Positions 1-8,204 of a stretch of DNA of 64,000 nucleotides are shown here, one piece after another. The stretch's first letter is position 1. Every line of letters begins with the position of its first letter. The notes below the pieces were generated by a model. It was not told the origin of the DNA, ran no database searches, and worked only from the letters and a program-made list of their open reading frames with translations. The DNA comes from Flavobacterium sp. AED (lineage in GTDB: Bacteria > Bacteroidota > Bacteroidia > Flavobacteriales > Flavobacteriaceae), in assembly GCF_000812945.1 (NCBI RefSeq), contig NZ_JSYM01000001.1, forward strand, positions 1,364,001 through 1,428,000, written 5' to 3'. Made by a program: the position numbers and the translations under genes.

Positions 1-8
1 ATTAAACT

Positions 9-49
9 AAAAAACCGTAAACTCTTAATTAAAAGACTTTACGGTTTTT
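9..49 (-). terminator. Terminator after tRNA-Ala
   Basis: Inverted repeat with arms AAACCGTAAA and TTTACGG-TTTT separated by about 16 bases and ending in T runs. It lies directly 3' of the minus-strand tRNA, so it probably ends that transcript. It could act in both directions. Confidence 0.6.
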
Positions 50-55
50 GTTTTG

Positions 56-129
56 TGGAGAATACCGGATTCGAACCGGTCACCTCTTGCCTGCCAGGCA
101 AGCACTCTAGCCAAATGAGCTAATCCCCC
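56..129 (-). tRNA. tRNA-Ala (anticodon GGC)
   Basis: Read on the minus strand this is a 74-nt cloverleaf. The acceptor stem starts GGGGGAT and pairs with ATTCTCC, followed by discriminator A. The D arm contains AGCTCATTTGGCTAGAG, the anticodon stem CTTGC/GCAAG encloses loop CTGGCAG with anticodon GGC, and the T arm contains GGTTCGAATCC. CCA is not encoded. Anticodon GGC reads GCC/GCU alanine codons. A hairpin terminator follows it. Confidence 0.95.
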
Positions 130-255
130 AACTAGATCGCAAATATAAGATATTAATAAAGCAAAAAGCAAATTTCAAAAAGACAAATCCATACTATTTG
201 AAAAAAAAGCCAAAGCATCCTTTACTTTTTTTAACTTTACATCAAAATAGGTGCT

Positions 256-1023
256 ATGGTAACAGAAATTCCAACAGGTTCGCTCATCACAACAATCGAA
301 AATAAAATCGCAACACTTGAATTTGGTCATCCGGCCAGCAATTCCTTTCCAAGAGAATTGTTAGACCGCTTAACAAATGAATTCAATAATTTGAGTGCTA
401 ATCCTGCCGTTTCAGTGATTATTGTAAAAAGCGAAGGCACTGGTGCTTTTTGTGCCGGAGCTTCGTTTGATGAACTTTTGGCAGTTTCTAATCAAGAAGA
501 AGGGACGAAATTTTTCTCAGGATTTGCACATTTGATTAATGCCATGAGAAATTGTTCCAAACTAATTGTGGGTCGCATTCACGGCAAAGCAGTAGGTGGT
601 GGCGTAGGAATTGCTTCGGCTTGCGATTACACTTTGGCAACAAAAAATGCTGCTATAAAATTATCGGAGTTGGCGATAGGAATTGGACCCTTTGTAATTG
701 AACCCGTAGTTTCAAGAAAAATAGGAAAAATGGCAATGGCCGAAATGACACTGGCCGCACACGAATGGAAAACAGCCGATTGGGCAAAAGAGAAAGGATT
801 GTACGCCAATACTTTCGAAACTATTCAAGAACTTGATAGTACTGTAGCTGATTTTAGTACAAAATTATCCAGCTATAATCCCGAAGCGTTAGCTGAAATG
901 AAAAAGGTATTGTGGGAAGGAACCCAAGATTGGGAAACACTATTGCTGGAACGTGCCGCTATTTCGGGGAAATTAGTCTTGTCTGATTTTACCAAAAAGG
1001 CATTGTCTCAATTCAAAAAGTAA
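256..1023 (+). CDS. Enoyl-CoA hydratase/isomerase (crotonase) family protein
   Basis: A 255-residue protein of normal crotonase length. The CoA/oxyanion-hole segments are visible as FCAGASF (65-71) and GKAVGGGVGIASACDY (110-125). Crotonases act on acyl-CoA thioesters in the cytoplasm, for example in fatty-acid or branched-chain amino acid breakdown. Of the two glutamates used by canonical enoyl-CoA hydratases, the one expected in the GGGxE motif is glycine here (G118), while a glutamate is kept at about E138 (KLSELAIG). That argues against a standard hydratase and leaves isomerase or another acyl-CoA reaction possible. It stands alone between the tRNA and an intergenic repeat element, so context does not narrow the substrate. 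Confidence 0.85.
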   Translation: MVTEIPTGSLITTIENKIATLEFGHPASNSFPRELLDRLTNEFNNLSANPAVSVIIVKSEGTGAFCAGASFDELLAVSNQEEGTKFFSGFAHLINAMRNCSKLIVGRIHGKAVGGGVGIASACDYTLATKNAAIKLSELAIGIGPFVIEPVVSRKIGKMAMAEMTLAAHEWKTADWAKEKGLYANTFETIQELDSTVADFSTKLSSYNPEALAEMKKVLWEGTQDWETLLLERAAISGKLVLSDFTKKALSQFKK

Positions 1024-1054
1024 TTTTTTCAGGATGTATTCTGAATTTATTTTA

Positions 1055-1130
1055 GAAGCTATTTCCTGCTGTCCGCTATATCTATTGTGGCGAACCCCGC
1101 CACAATAGGATGCCGCTTCCATCAGGGCTA
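1055..1130 (+). repeat. Intergenic element with conserved ends and variable hairpin, copy 1
   Basis: Conserved left end (AGCTATTTCC...CCGCTATATC), then a hairpin with arms 1082-1092 and 1098-1108 (CTATTGTGGCG / CGCCACAATAG), then conserved right end (AGGATGCCGCT...CAGGGCTA). The same ends with a different hairpin occur at 12313-12390, and a left end alone occurs inverted at 12491-12518. Confidence 0.75.
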
Positions 1131-1186
1131 GACCTCAGTGGAATCCGAATACCAAGATTTACAACTCATTTCTCATATCAATTTGC

Positions 1187-1194
1187 TAAATTTG
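1187..1194 (+). promoter_or_regulatory. Candidate -7 box for the queD-like gene
   Basis: TAAATTTG matches the flavobacterial -7 consensus TAnnTTTG and lies 19 bases before the ATG at 1214. No clear TTG -33 box is seen at the usual spacing. Confidence 0.5.
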
Positions 1195-1213
1195 CAATCA
1201 AAATTAAACTTCG

Positions 1214-1678
1214 ATGAGCAATATCAGAATTACAAAACAATTTGGTTTCGAAACCGGTCACGCCTTATATGGTTATGATGGGAAATGTAAAAATGTTCAC
1301 GGGCATAGTTATAAATTGTCAGTAACCGTAATAGGGCAGCCAATCGAAAACCGTAACGACGTAAAGTTTGGAATGGTAATCGATTTTTCTGATTTAAAGA
1401 AAATTGTAAAAGAAGAAATTGTAGATCAATTTGATCACGCAACAGTTTTTAATGAAACGACTCCTCATATTGAATTGGCAAACGAATTGATAAATCGTGG
1501 ACATCACGTTATTTTGGTGGATTATCAGCCAACGAGCGAGAATATGGTAGTCGATTTTTCTCAACGAATCATGAGAAGATTACCGGAAGGAATTAAACTT
1601 TTCTCCTTAAAATTGCAAGAAACTGAATCTTCTTTCGCCGAGTGGTTTGCAAGTGACAATATGAAATCGATACTGTAG
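1214..1678 (+). CDS. queD: 6-carboxytetrahydropterin synthase (QueD/PTPS family)
   Basis: A 154-residue cytoplasmic enzyme of the 6-pyruvoyl-tetrahydropterin synthase fold. Zinc ligands are visible as H16 (ETGHALYG) and the paired H29/H31 in CKNVHGH. The CxxxHGH arrangement with C25 is the QueD-type active site, with FDH at 73-75 and a C-terminal glutamate (QETESS, 135-140) completing the usual set. QueD converts dihydroneopterin triphosphate to 6-carboxy-tetrahydropterin on the route to queuosine. It is slightly longer than the roughly 120-residue bacterial QueD, so a pterin synthase activity cannot be ruled out. It is followed after 4 bases by the LpxH-like gene, suggesting one transcript. 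Confidence 0.88.
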   Translation: MSNIRITKQFGFETGHALYGYDGKCKNVHGHSYKLSVTVIGQPIENRNDVKFGMVIDFSDLKKIVKEEIVDQFDHATVFNETTPHIELANELINRGHHVILVDYQPTSENMVVDFSQRIMRRLPEGIKLFSLKLQETESSFAEWFASDNMKSIL

Positions 1679-1682
1679 CTTC

Positions 1683-2441
1683 ATGAAATTACCGAACAAC
1701 AAAAAAATTTATTTCGCCTCCGATCAGCATTTTGGTGCGCCAACACCGGAATTGAGTTTTCCAAGAGAACAAAAATTTGTGGCTTGGCTCGATGAGGTAA
1801 AAAAAGACGCGGAAGCTATTTTTTTAGTAGGTGATTTATTTGATTTTTGGTTCGAATACAAAACAGTAGTTCCCAAAGGATTTATTCGTGTTTTAGGTAA
1901 ACTCGCAGAAATTCGTGATAGCGGAATCCCTATTTATTTTTTCGTGGGAAATCACGATTTATGGATGGATGATTATTTCCAGAAAGAATTGAATATTCCG
2001 GTATACCACGACAATCAAGAATATACTTTTGGTGATAAAACGTTCTTAGTGGGTCATGGCGACGGGAAAGGTCCCGGCGATATGGGATACAAGCGCATGA
2101 AGAAAGTATTTACAAATCCATTCTCAAAATGGCTTTTTAGATGGCTTCATCCTGATATTGGAGTAGGACTGGCGCAATATCTTTCCGTAAAAAACAAATT
2201 GATTTCCGGTGATGAAGATGTAACCTTTCTTGGCGAAGACAAGGAATGGTTGATTCTCTATTCCAAACGAAAACTAGAAACCAAACACTACAATTACCTT
2301 GTTTTTGGGCACCGTCATTTGCCTATGAAAGTAACCGTAGGAGAAAATTCTGAATATGTCAATCTTGGCGATTGGATTACTTATTTCACCTATGGCGTTT
2401 TTGATGGGGACACTTTTGAAATTAAAAAATACGAGAATTAA
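1683..2441 (+). CDS. UDP-2,3-diacylglucosamine diphosphatase (LpxH-like)
   Basis: A 252-residue calcineurin-type metallophosphoesterase. The metal-binding blocks are in order: SDQH (D14, H16), GDLFDFW (D51, D54), GNHD (N90, H91), GHGDG (H125) and FGHRH (H210, H212). The family hydrolyses UDP-2,3-diacylglucosamine to lipid X at the inner face of the inner membrane during lipid A synthesis. The first block has a Q between the D and H, as is common in Bacteroidota members. It shares a transcript with the queD-like gene and overlaps the 3' end of the convergent 118-residue gene by 4 bases. Confidence 0.87.
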   Translation: MKLPNNKKIYFASDQHFGAPTPELSFPREQKFVAWLDEVKKDAEAIFLVGDLFDFWFEYKTVVPKGFIRVLGKLAEIRDSGIPIYFFVGNHDLWMDDYFQKELNIPVYHDNQEYTFGDKTFLVGHGDGKGPGDMGYKRMKKVFTNPFSKWLFRWLHPDIGVGLAQYLSVKNKLISGDEDVTFLGEDKEWLILYSKRKLETKHYNYLVFGHRHLPMKVTVGENSEYVNLGDWITYFTYGVFDGDTFEIKKYEN

Positions 2442-2794
2442 TTCATTCCCACGCCATACAAATAATCATCCAAATTAATTTTAAACAAAGTTCCCTCGAC
2501 CAAGTCTTTTACAGCATTTAATTCCTCCATGGAAACGGCCAAATCAATTTGGGTACAAGGAGTTTTTAGCAAAAATTTGTGGCATTTATTTTTTAGTTCG
2601 CAATCGTCGCAGCATTTATTTAGTATACTACTTTCTTCAATGCAGTATTTAAATAGTTGGAGTTCATGTTTGGTAAAATAAAACCCCGTTTCTCTAAAAA
2701 TCAATTGTACTTTATCCGTTACTACTTCATCCTCTTTTTTCCAGTAAAAAGAAGTTCCTGAATCATTGTAGTATATCTGTTTTATTTCTTTCAT
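2438..2794 (-). CDS. Small cysteine-containing protein (possibly DUF6686 family)
   Basis: A 118-residue protein without signal peptide or membrane segment. The middle carries closely spaced cysteines (NKCCDDCELKNKCHKF, about 59-74) that could bind a metal or a cluster. I think it resembles the Bacteroidota DUF6686 family, but this is from memory. A near-perfect 23-bp palindrome sits directly upstream of its -7 box, so the gene looks tightly repressed by a dimeric regulator, plausibly Fur-like. It overlaps the convergent LpxH-like gene by 4 bases at the stop codons. Function is unknown; a role in metal homeostasis is inference. Confidence 0.75.
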   Translation of the reverse strand: MKEIKQIYYNDSGTSFYWKKEDEVVTDKVQLIFRETGFYFTKHELQLFKYCIEESSILNKCCDDCELKNKCHKFLLKTPCTQIDLAVSMEELNAVKDLVEGTLFKINLDDYLYGVGMN

Positions 2795-2811
2795 TTAAGA
2801 TTTATTTGAAA

Positions 2812-2819
2812 CAAATATA
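2812..2819 (-). promoter_or_regulatory. -7 box of the 118-residue gene
   Basis: On the minus strand TATATTTG, an exact TAnnTTTG match, lying 17 bases before the ATG at 2794 and immediately downstream of the palindrome at 2824-2846. Confidence 0.6.
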
Positions 2820-2823
2820 ATAA

Positions 2824-2846
2824 TTATTTAGATTTATTCTAAATAA
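2824..2846. promoter_or_regulatory. 23-bp palindromic operator (Fur-box-like)
   Basis: TTATTTAGA-TTTAT-TCTAAATAA: two 9-base arms in perfect inverted symmetry around 5 bases. It occupies the -15 to -40 region of the promoter for the 118-residue gene, the right place for a repressor. The AT-rich TAGA...TCTA form resembles Fur-type boxes, but I cannot identify the regulator from sequence alone. Confidence 0.65.
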
Positions 2847-2873
2847 AAAAATATAAAAAAGTCACAAAAAAAG

Positions 2874-2904
2874 TCGGTAAGTAATCCTGAGATTATTTTA
2901 CCAA
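2874..2904 (-). terminator. Terminator after the MFS gene
   Basis: Hairpin with arms GGTAAGTAATC (2876-2886) and GATTATTTTACC (2891-2902) and a 4-base loop. It is 40 bases beyond the stop codon of the minus-strand MFS transporter gene. Confidence 0.5.
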
Positions 2905-2943
2905 CTTGTATGTAAAGTATTTTTTAAGAAAAAAATCTATTTG

Positions 2944-4215
2944 TTACTCACCCTTTTCATGTTCGTCAATATCCTTTTGTAAGTCCAGTTTTCTGAATGA
3001 AGGGGAAAATATTCCTGTCCCAAGCACGATCAAAAGTGTCATACTTCCACCAAAAACAACTGCAGTTACTGTTCCCATTAATTTTGCTGTCAATCCACTT
3101 TCAAAAGCACCCAATTCATTGGAAGAACCCACAAAGATAGAATTCACTGCCGAAACGCGGCCACGCATATGATCTGGCGTTTTCAATTGTAAAATAGTTT
3201 GGCGTATCACTACCGAAATTCCATCTACAGCACCACTTAAAAACAAAGCGAATACTGATAATGCGAAAATAGTGGAAAGTCCAAAAACAATAATACAAAG
3301 TCCAAAGGCAAAAATGGCGGACAAAAGCTTCAATCCCGCATTTTTATTCATAGGTACGTAAGCAGAAACAATCAGTGTTAAAAAAGAACCAACTGCTGGA
3401 GCAGCTCTTAAAACACCAAAACCTTCGGGACCCACTTTTAAAATATCTTGGGCAAAAATAGGCAACAAGGATACTGCTCCACCAAAAAGAACGGCCACCA
3501 TATCCAGTGATAAAGCTCCCAAAACGGTTTTGTTATTGAAAACAAATTTCACGCCTTCTTTCAAGCTTTCCATAATTGGTTCCCCAATTTTTGGATTCAA
3601 AATAGGCTTAGCGGCTATTTGGGATAAAGCGATTAATGAAAAAACGGAACACGCAAAAACGGAACACATCGACCAATGAACCCCAATCAAGGTAATAGAA
3701 AAACCAGCTACTGCAGGTCCTAAAACAGAACCAATTTGCCAAACCGAACTACTCCATGTAGCAGCGTTTGGATATACTTTTTTAGGGACAATCAACGACA
3801 AAAGTGAAAATATGGTTGGTCCAAGAAATGAACGTACAATTCCCCCTAGAAAAACCAGAAAATAAATACCGTACAAAATAAATTTTGTAGAATACCCGCT
3901 TACAACTGGCGGCCACGTTAACAAAAACAATCCAAAACTAATTACTGAAAATCCTAAAATACACTTAAAAAGAAGTCCTTTCTTTTCGTTTTGATCGACT
4001 ATATGTCCAGCAAACAATGCCATGGCAATAGCAGGAATTACCTCCATCAATCCAATGATTCCTAATGAAAGCGGATTTTTAGTCAAACTGTATACTTGCC
4101 ATTCAATAACAATAAACTGCATGGACCAGGCAAAAACCATGGCAAAACGCAATAATAAAAACGTATTAAATTCTTTATAACGCAAGGCTGCGTAGGGATC
4201 GTGTTTCTTTTTCAT
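2944..4215 (-). CDS. MFS transporter
   Basis: A 423-residue integral inner-membrane protein with about twelve hydrophobic segments. The loop after the second segment (GHIVDQNEKKGLL, about 75-87) matches the major-facilitator motif A position. The overall pattern is like the EntS/MFS_3 group of drug or siderophore exporters, a proton-coupled antiport function. It lies 13 bases downstream of recJ on the same strand, so the two probably form an operon with no obvious functional link. The substrate cannot be told from sequence. Confidence 0.85.
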   Translation of the reverse strand: MKKKHDPYAALRYKEFNTFLLLRFAMVFAWSMQFIVIEWQVYSLTKNPLSLGIIGLMEVIPAIAMALFAGHIVDQNEKKGLLFKCILGFSVISFGLFLLTWPPVVSGYSTKFILYGIYFLVFLGGIVRSFLGPTIFSLLSLIVPKKVYPNAATWSSSVWQIGSVLGPAVAGFSITLIGVHWSMCSVFACSVFSLIALSQIAAKPILNPKIGEPIMESLKEGVKFVFNNKTVLGALSLDMVAVLFGGAVSLLPIFAQDILKVGPEGFGVLRAAPAVGSFLTLIVSAYVPMNKNAGLKLLSAIFAFGLCIIVFGLSTIFALSVFALFLSGAVDGISVVIRQTILQLKTPDHMRGRVSAVNSIFVGSSNELGAFESGLTAKLMGTVTAVVFGGSMTLLIVLGTGIFSPSFRKLDLQKDIDEHEKGE

Positions 4216-4228
4216 TTTGTTAACCTAA

Positions 4229-5917
4229 TTATTTAATATCTCTTAATCGTAATTGTAAACTGACATTTCCTTTCCATTCGTTTTCATCAATAGAATAAAC
4301 CATTTCAAAAGGCTGTCCGTTTTTAGTAGTTTCTAATTTTTTGCCTAAGCCAAAGCCTATCGCAGCAATGCCTTCGGAATTATTTTGTTTTACAAACAGT
4401 TTTAAATGTTCGTCTTCTTGTCCCATTGGTTTTCCGTAACCAGTATCTTTTACATTTTTGGTCAGGAAAACGGGTGTCATATTTTGCGGTCCAAAAGGCT
4501 CAAATTGTTTTAAAATCCGAGTCAGTTTTGGAGTAATATCAGCAAAATTAATTTCGGCGTCAACGGAGATTTCAGGAGTCAGCATATCAGGATGAATGGT
4601 TTTTTCAACTTCTTTTTCGAATGCATCTTTGAAAAGTTGGTAGTTTTCTTCCTTTAAAGTCATTCCGGCAGCATACATATGGCCTCCAAATTGCTCCAAA
4701 TGTTCCGCGCAGGCTTCCAATGCATTATAAACATCAAATCCTTTTACAGAGCGGGCTGAAGCTGCGTATTTATCGCCACTTTTGGTAAAAACCAAGGTTG
4801 GACGATAGTAGGTTTCTATTAATCGGGAAGCTACAATTCCAATAACTCCTTTGTGCCAATCCTCTTGAAAAACTACGGAGGTAAAACGCTCTTTTTCCTG
4901 ATTGTCTTCAATTTGCGAAAGCGCTTCTTTAGTGATTTGTTTGTCTAATTCTTTCCTGTCGGAATTGTATTTTTCAATTTCAGAAGCGAATAGTTGCGCT
5001 TGTTCAAAATCAAATTCGGTCAATAATTCCACCGCGTGATTGCCGTGTTTGATGCGTCCGGCAGCATTAATCCTTGGCGCGATGATAAAAACAACATCGG
5101 TAATATCTAAGGTTTGTTTTTTTACTTGGTGAATCAAAGCTTTGATTCCTGGTCTTGGTTCAGTGTTGATGACTTGCAATCCAAAATAAGCCAACACTCT
5201 ATTTTCCCCGGTCATGGGAACAATGTCAGCCGCAATGGCTGCCGCAACCAAATCCAAATAGGGGAATAAGTCTTCGATGGTTTCCTCACGGTTTTGGCCT
5301 AAAGCCTGAATCAATTTGAAACCAATGCCGCAACCGCATAATTCGTCATACGGATAGTTACAATCATCGCGTTTGGGGTCGAGAACCGCAATGGCTTCGG
5401 GTAAAAATTGACCGGGTCTGTGGTGATCACAAATGATAAAATCAATGTTTCGCTCTTTGGCGTAAGCCACATGATCGATAGATTTTATACCACAATCCAA
5501 AGCAATGATGAGCGAAAATCCATTATCATCAGCAAAGTCAATTCCTTTAAAAGATATTCCGTACCCTTCATCATAACGATCCGGAATGTAAGTGGCAACG
5601 TTAGGATAATAGGTTCTTAAATACGAAGAAACGAGCGAAACAGCTGTTGTTCCATCAACATCATAATCTCCAAAAACAAGAATGTTTTCCTGATTTTCAA
5701 TTGCGTTTTCAATTCGTTCCACTGCTTTTTCCATATCCTTCATCAAGTATGGATCGTGTAAATCATCTAAACTGGGACGGAAAAATCGTTTGGCATCTTC
5801 AAAAGTTTCAATGCCACGTTGCACTAATAAGGTTGCCACGAAATCTTCCACATTCAAAGCTTGAGCAAGATGTTTCACAGTATCTTCGGAAGGTTTCGAT
5901 TTAATGGTCCAACGCAT
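4229..5917 (-). CDS. recJ: Single-stranded-DNA-specific exonuclease RecJ
   Basis: A 562-residue DHH-family nuclease of the usual RecJ length. Visible motifs are GDYDVDGTTA (83-92, D84/D86/D88), DCG (141-143) and CDHHRPG (163-169), all ligands of the catalytic metal centre. A DHHA1 domain with GHMYAAG (about 410-420) and a C-terminal OB-like domain follow. RecJ degrades single-stranded DNA 5' to 3' in recombination and base-excision repair. The start MRWTIKSK fits other RecJ proteins. It precedes the MFS gene by 13 bases. Confidence 0.96.
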   Translation of the reverse strand: MRWTIKSKPSEDTVKHLAQALNVEDFVATLLVQRGIETFEDAKRFFRPSLDDLHDPYLMKDMEKAVERIENAIENQENILVFGDYDVDGTTAVSLVSSYLRTYYPNVATYIPDRYDEGYGISFKGIDFADDNGFSLIIALDCGIKSIDHVAYAKERNIDFIICDHHRPGQFLPEAIAVLDPKRDDCNYPYDELCGCGIGFKLIQALGQNREETIEDLFPYLDLVAAAIAADIVPMTGENRVLAYFGLQVINTEPRPGIKALIHQVKKQTLDITDVVFIIAPRINAAGRIKHGNHAVELLTEFDFEQAQLFASEIEKYNSDRKELDKQITKEALSQIEDNQEKERFTSVVFQEDWHKGVIGIVASRLIETYYRPTLVFTKSGDKYAASARSVKGFDVYNALEACAEHLEQFGGHMYAAGMTLKEENYQLFKDAFEKEVEKTIHPDMLTPEISVDAEINFADITPKLTRILKQFEPFGPQNMTPVFLTKNVKDTGYGKPMGQEDEHLKLFVKQNNSEGIAAIGFGLGKKLETTKNGQPFEMVYSIDENEWKGNVSLQLRLRDIK

Positions 5918-5957
5918 GTTGATTTGAGATTATAAGATTTTCAGTAAGGATTTTGTC

Positions 5958-6007
5958 AAGTCGAACGCAGTCGAGACACATCAATTGGTCTCGACTGCGC
6001 TCGATCA
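5958..6007. repeat. Inverted repeat of the GTCGAnCGCAGTCGAGAC type
   Basis: Arms GTCGAACGCAGTCGAGAC (5960-5977) and GTCTCGACTGCGCTCGAT (5988-6005) form an imperfect hairpin with an 11-base loop in the gap between the hopJ-like gene and recJ. Such GC-rich palindromes stand out strongly against the AT-rich background and may act as a terminator or a dispersed repeat. Confidence 0.65.
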
Positions 6008-6032
6008 GAAACCGAATAGTAACTTTTATTTT

Positions 6033-6377
6033 TTATTTTGAAACTAAAGCTTCGCCTTCAAACTGAATTCCGTTCCATCCAGTTTTCATAAAGTTGCGAA
6101 TGTTTTGATGATCCGTTCCTGCTGGGTTTTTCAAAACGTCGTCATAATAGTATGCTCCAAAACAGGATAATGTCTCTGCTTCGGTTAAGTTTTGTAATTG
6201 GGAAAAAGCAAATAATTTGCAAGAACCGGAATTTTCTCCTGCGGCATTGATTTGAGAACCGTTCTGAAAGGTAGTTGGAGTAAAAGTATAGTTTTCTTCA
6301 ATAGTTGCAATCGTTTCTGTAAATGCAATTGCTTCTGGAGTTTGTTTTAGTTTTTCTAAAAAAGATGCTAGGCTCAT
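6033..6377 (-). CDS. HopJ type III effector family protein
   Basis: A 114-residue protein from MSLASFLEKLK to VSK. The middle and end (NGSQINAAGENSGSCKLFAF, YYDDVL, GTDHQNIRNFMKTGW) match the HopJ family, named after a Pseudomonas syringae effector but widespread in free-living bacteria with no type III system. The frame stays open upstream to 6440, but that longer start would overlap rsmI, whereas the ATG at 6377 leaves a 7-base gap after the rsmI stop. Co-transcription with rsmI is likely. The cellular role is not known. Confidence 0.8.
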   Translation of the reverse strand: MSLASFLEKLKQTPEAIAFTETIATIEENYTFTPTTFQNGSQINAAGENSGSCKLFAFSQLQNLTEAETLSCFGAYYYDDVLKNPAGTDHQNIRNFMKTGWNGIQFEGEALVSK

Positions 6378-6384
6378 ATTTATA

Positions 6385-7098
6385 TTATTCTTCTGATGAA
6401 AATTTTGATTTTTTAGGGTCTTTGGTAATTGTTTTTCCACTTACCACAACGACAATTTCGCCTCTTGGTGCTATTTTTTCAAAATGGGCTACGACTTCTT
6501 TGACTGTTCCACGAATGTTTTCTTCGTGCATTTTTGATAATTCCCGTGAAACCGATATTTGTCGGTCTTCGCCAAAATAGGTAATGAATTCCGCTAAAGT
6601 TTTTACTAATTTATGCGGAGAAACATATAAAATCATTGTGCGCGTTTCTTCTGCCAAAGCTAAATAGCGAGTTTGACGTCCTTTTTTGTCAGGTAAAAAT
6701 CCTTCGAAAACAAACTTATCATTGGGTAAACCGCTATTTACTAATGCCGGAACGAAAGCCGTTGCACCAGGCAAACATTCTACATCAATTCCATTTTCGA
6801 CACAAGCGCGGGTTAATAAAAAGCCAGGATCAGAAATAGCAGGCGTTCCTGCATCCGAAATCAAGGCGATATTTTCTCCGGCTTTCAATCTCGAAATTAA
6901 ATTTTCGATGGTTTTGTGTTCGTTGTGCATATGATGGCTGTACATGTGCGTGCCAATTTCAAAATGCTTCAACAATTTTCCGCTGGTTCGCGTGTCTTCG
7001 GCGAGAATCAAATCGACTTCTTTAAGAATCCGAATCGCTCGAAAAGTCATGTCTTCGAGATTGCCAATAGGCGTGGGAACGATATATAATTTTGACAT
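6385..7098 (-). CDS. rsmI: 16S rRNA (cytidine(1402)-2'-O)-methyltransferase RsmI
   Basis: A 237-residue SAM-dependent tetrapyrrole-methylase-fold enzyme. Diagnostic stretches are PTPIGNLEDMTFRAIRIL near the N-terminus, AEDTRTSGKLLKH, and ISDAGTPAISDPG at the SAM pocket. It methylates the 2'-OH of C1402 in the 16S decoding centre. Family members are often about 280 residues, so this one is at the short end and lacks much of the C-terminal tail. It is upstream of the HopJ-family gene and separated from the acidic-protein gene by a strong terminator. Confidence 0.93.
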   Translation of the reverse strand: MSKLYIVPTPIGNLEDMTFRAIRILKEVDLILAEDTRTSGKLLKHFEIGTHMYSHHMHNEHKTIENLISRLKAGENIALISDAGTPAISDPGFLLTRACVENGIDVECLPGATAFVPALVNSGLPNDKFVFEGFLPDKKGRQTRYLALAEETRTMILYVSPHKLVKTLAEFITYFGEDRQISVSRELSKMHEENIRGTVKEVVAHFEKIAPRGEIVVVVSGKTITKDPKKSKFSSEE

Positions 7099-7142
7099 AA
7101 ATTAAAAAATTAAACGCATCCCGAATTTTCGAGATAAGAAGT

Positions 7143-7184
7143 AAAACGGAATGGATTTTAAAACTTAAGATCCATTCCGTTTTT
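7143..7184 (-). terminator. Terminator after the acidic 323-residue protein gene
   Basis: Perfect arms AAAACGGAATGGA (7143-7155) and TCCATTCCGTTTT (7172-7184) around a 16-base loop. It lies between the stop of the minus-strand gene at 7233 and the start of rsmI. Confidence 0.75.
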
Positions 7185-7232
7185 ATTATTTTGTTTTTGT
7201 TGAAAGGAACACTCAGAACAATTCAAACGGGA

Positions 7233-8204
7233 TTACAAGAATTTTTTCTCGATAATGTCCATAAAACGTTCCTCGTAATCTTGTTTCCCTTCCCAGTTAT
7301 TGTAATCTGGTTTTACCATTTCCTGAATAAAATCTCTGGTTTCATAGAATGTATCAAACGTGATTAATTGATTTAAAACACGGTTGTAGTCCTCACTGCT
7401 GTTGCCAAAAAGGTGTTTTGTAAATGCAATGCGATCATTCAAGTCGATATTGATATTTTTTGCTAATTTTTCATTTAAGGAAGCTGTTTTTGGTTCCACC
7501 GGTTCCGGTTTTACTTCTTCGATGGTGTCCAATTGTTTTTCTTCAAAATCAATAGCAATGGCAGTAGGAATGTTTTCAAGCGGATGTACTTTTACAAACT
7601 GAGCATCGCTGTAATTGCCGCCTAATAAATCTTCGAAAGAAATTTGGACTGCTTCCATTTTCTTTGGCGTTTCAATTTCTGCTGCTTTTTCTTCTTCAAC
7701 TTCCTCTTCTTCTGATAATTCGAAAGCGGGTAGGAATGGAGCTGTTTCCGGTGCTGTTATTTCTTCTTCAATTGCGTCTTCCTCTTCTGCTACTATTTCT
7801 TCTTCAATAGTAGGCTCTTTCTCAGTAACTATTTCTTCTTTTTCCTCTAAAGGCGTTTCGATTGTTTCCTCAAAAATTATTTCTTCGGCCGCTACAGGGG
7901 TTTCTTCGTTTTGTTCTGCTGGTATTTCAACAATTTTGTTTGCTATCGTTTCTTCGATAGCTGTTTTCGTTTCAGGTTGAGCAGTTTCCTTTTGGTCAAA
8001 AACTTCCTCAATTTTTTGCTCTATTTCAGCAATTCCAATAGTTGGTTTTGCATCACTAAAATGCTCGTCTACAAATCGCAAGACAGAAAGTTTTTCATAC
8101 AGTTTCTGTGTTTCCAGATATAATTGATTGATATCAGATTTATTTTTTAGTTGTAATATTCTGTGTGCAATGCTGATTAAATCGGCTTCCAATTTTTTTT
8201 TCAT
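7233..8204 (-). CDS. Acidic protein of unknown function
   Basis: A 323-residue protein that I do not recognise. It has three parts: an N-terminal helical stretch (1-65, LISIAHRILQLKNKSDINQ), a Glu-rich low-complexity middle (about 65-190, many EEE/IEEE runs) and a conserved-looking C-terminus (about 240-323) with LNDRIAFTKHLFGNSSEDY. There is no signal peptide or membrane segment, so it is probably cytoplasmic. The layout of two folded ends joined by an acidic linker suggests a scaffold or interaction protein, but that is inference. The reverse frames show long serine-rich open frames that are shadows of the Glu codons. Confidence 0.75.
   Translation of the reverse strand: MKKKLEADLISIAHRILQLKNKSDINQLYLETQKLYEKLSVLRFVDEHFSDAKPTIGIAEIEQKIEEVFDQKETAQPETKTAIEETIANKIVEIPAEQNEETPVAAEEIIFEETIETPLEEKEEIVTEKEPTIEEEIVAEEEDAIEEEITAPETAPFLPAFELSEEEEVEEEKAAEIETPKKMEAVQISFEDLLGGNYSDAQFVKVHPLENIPTAIAIDFEEKQLDTIEEVKPEPVEPKTASLNEKLAKNINIDLNDRIAFTKHLFGNSSEDYNRVLNQLITFDTFYETRDFIQEMVKPDYNNWEGKQDYEERFMDIIEKKFL

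Noticed and set aside
5647..5904. Plus-strand open frame opposite recJ
   Set aside because: It is antisense to conserved recJ codons, without promoter or recognisable product.
6378..6440. Longer start of the HopJ-family protein
   Set aside because: It would overlap the end of rsmI by 56 bases; the ATG at 6377 follows rsmI without overlap and starts the conserved part.
7615..7980. Serine-rich open frame on the plus strand
   Set aside because: It is antisense to the Glu-rich part of the acidic 323-residue gene; GAA/GAG codons read backwards give serine and stop-free sequence.
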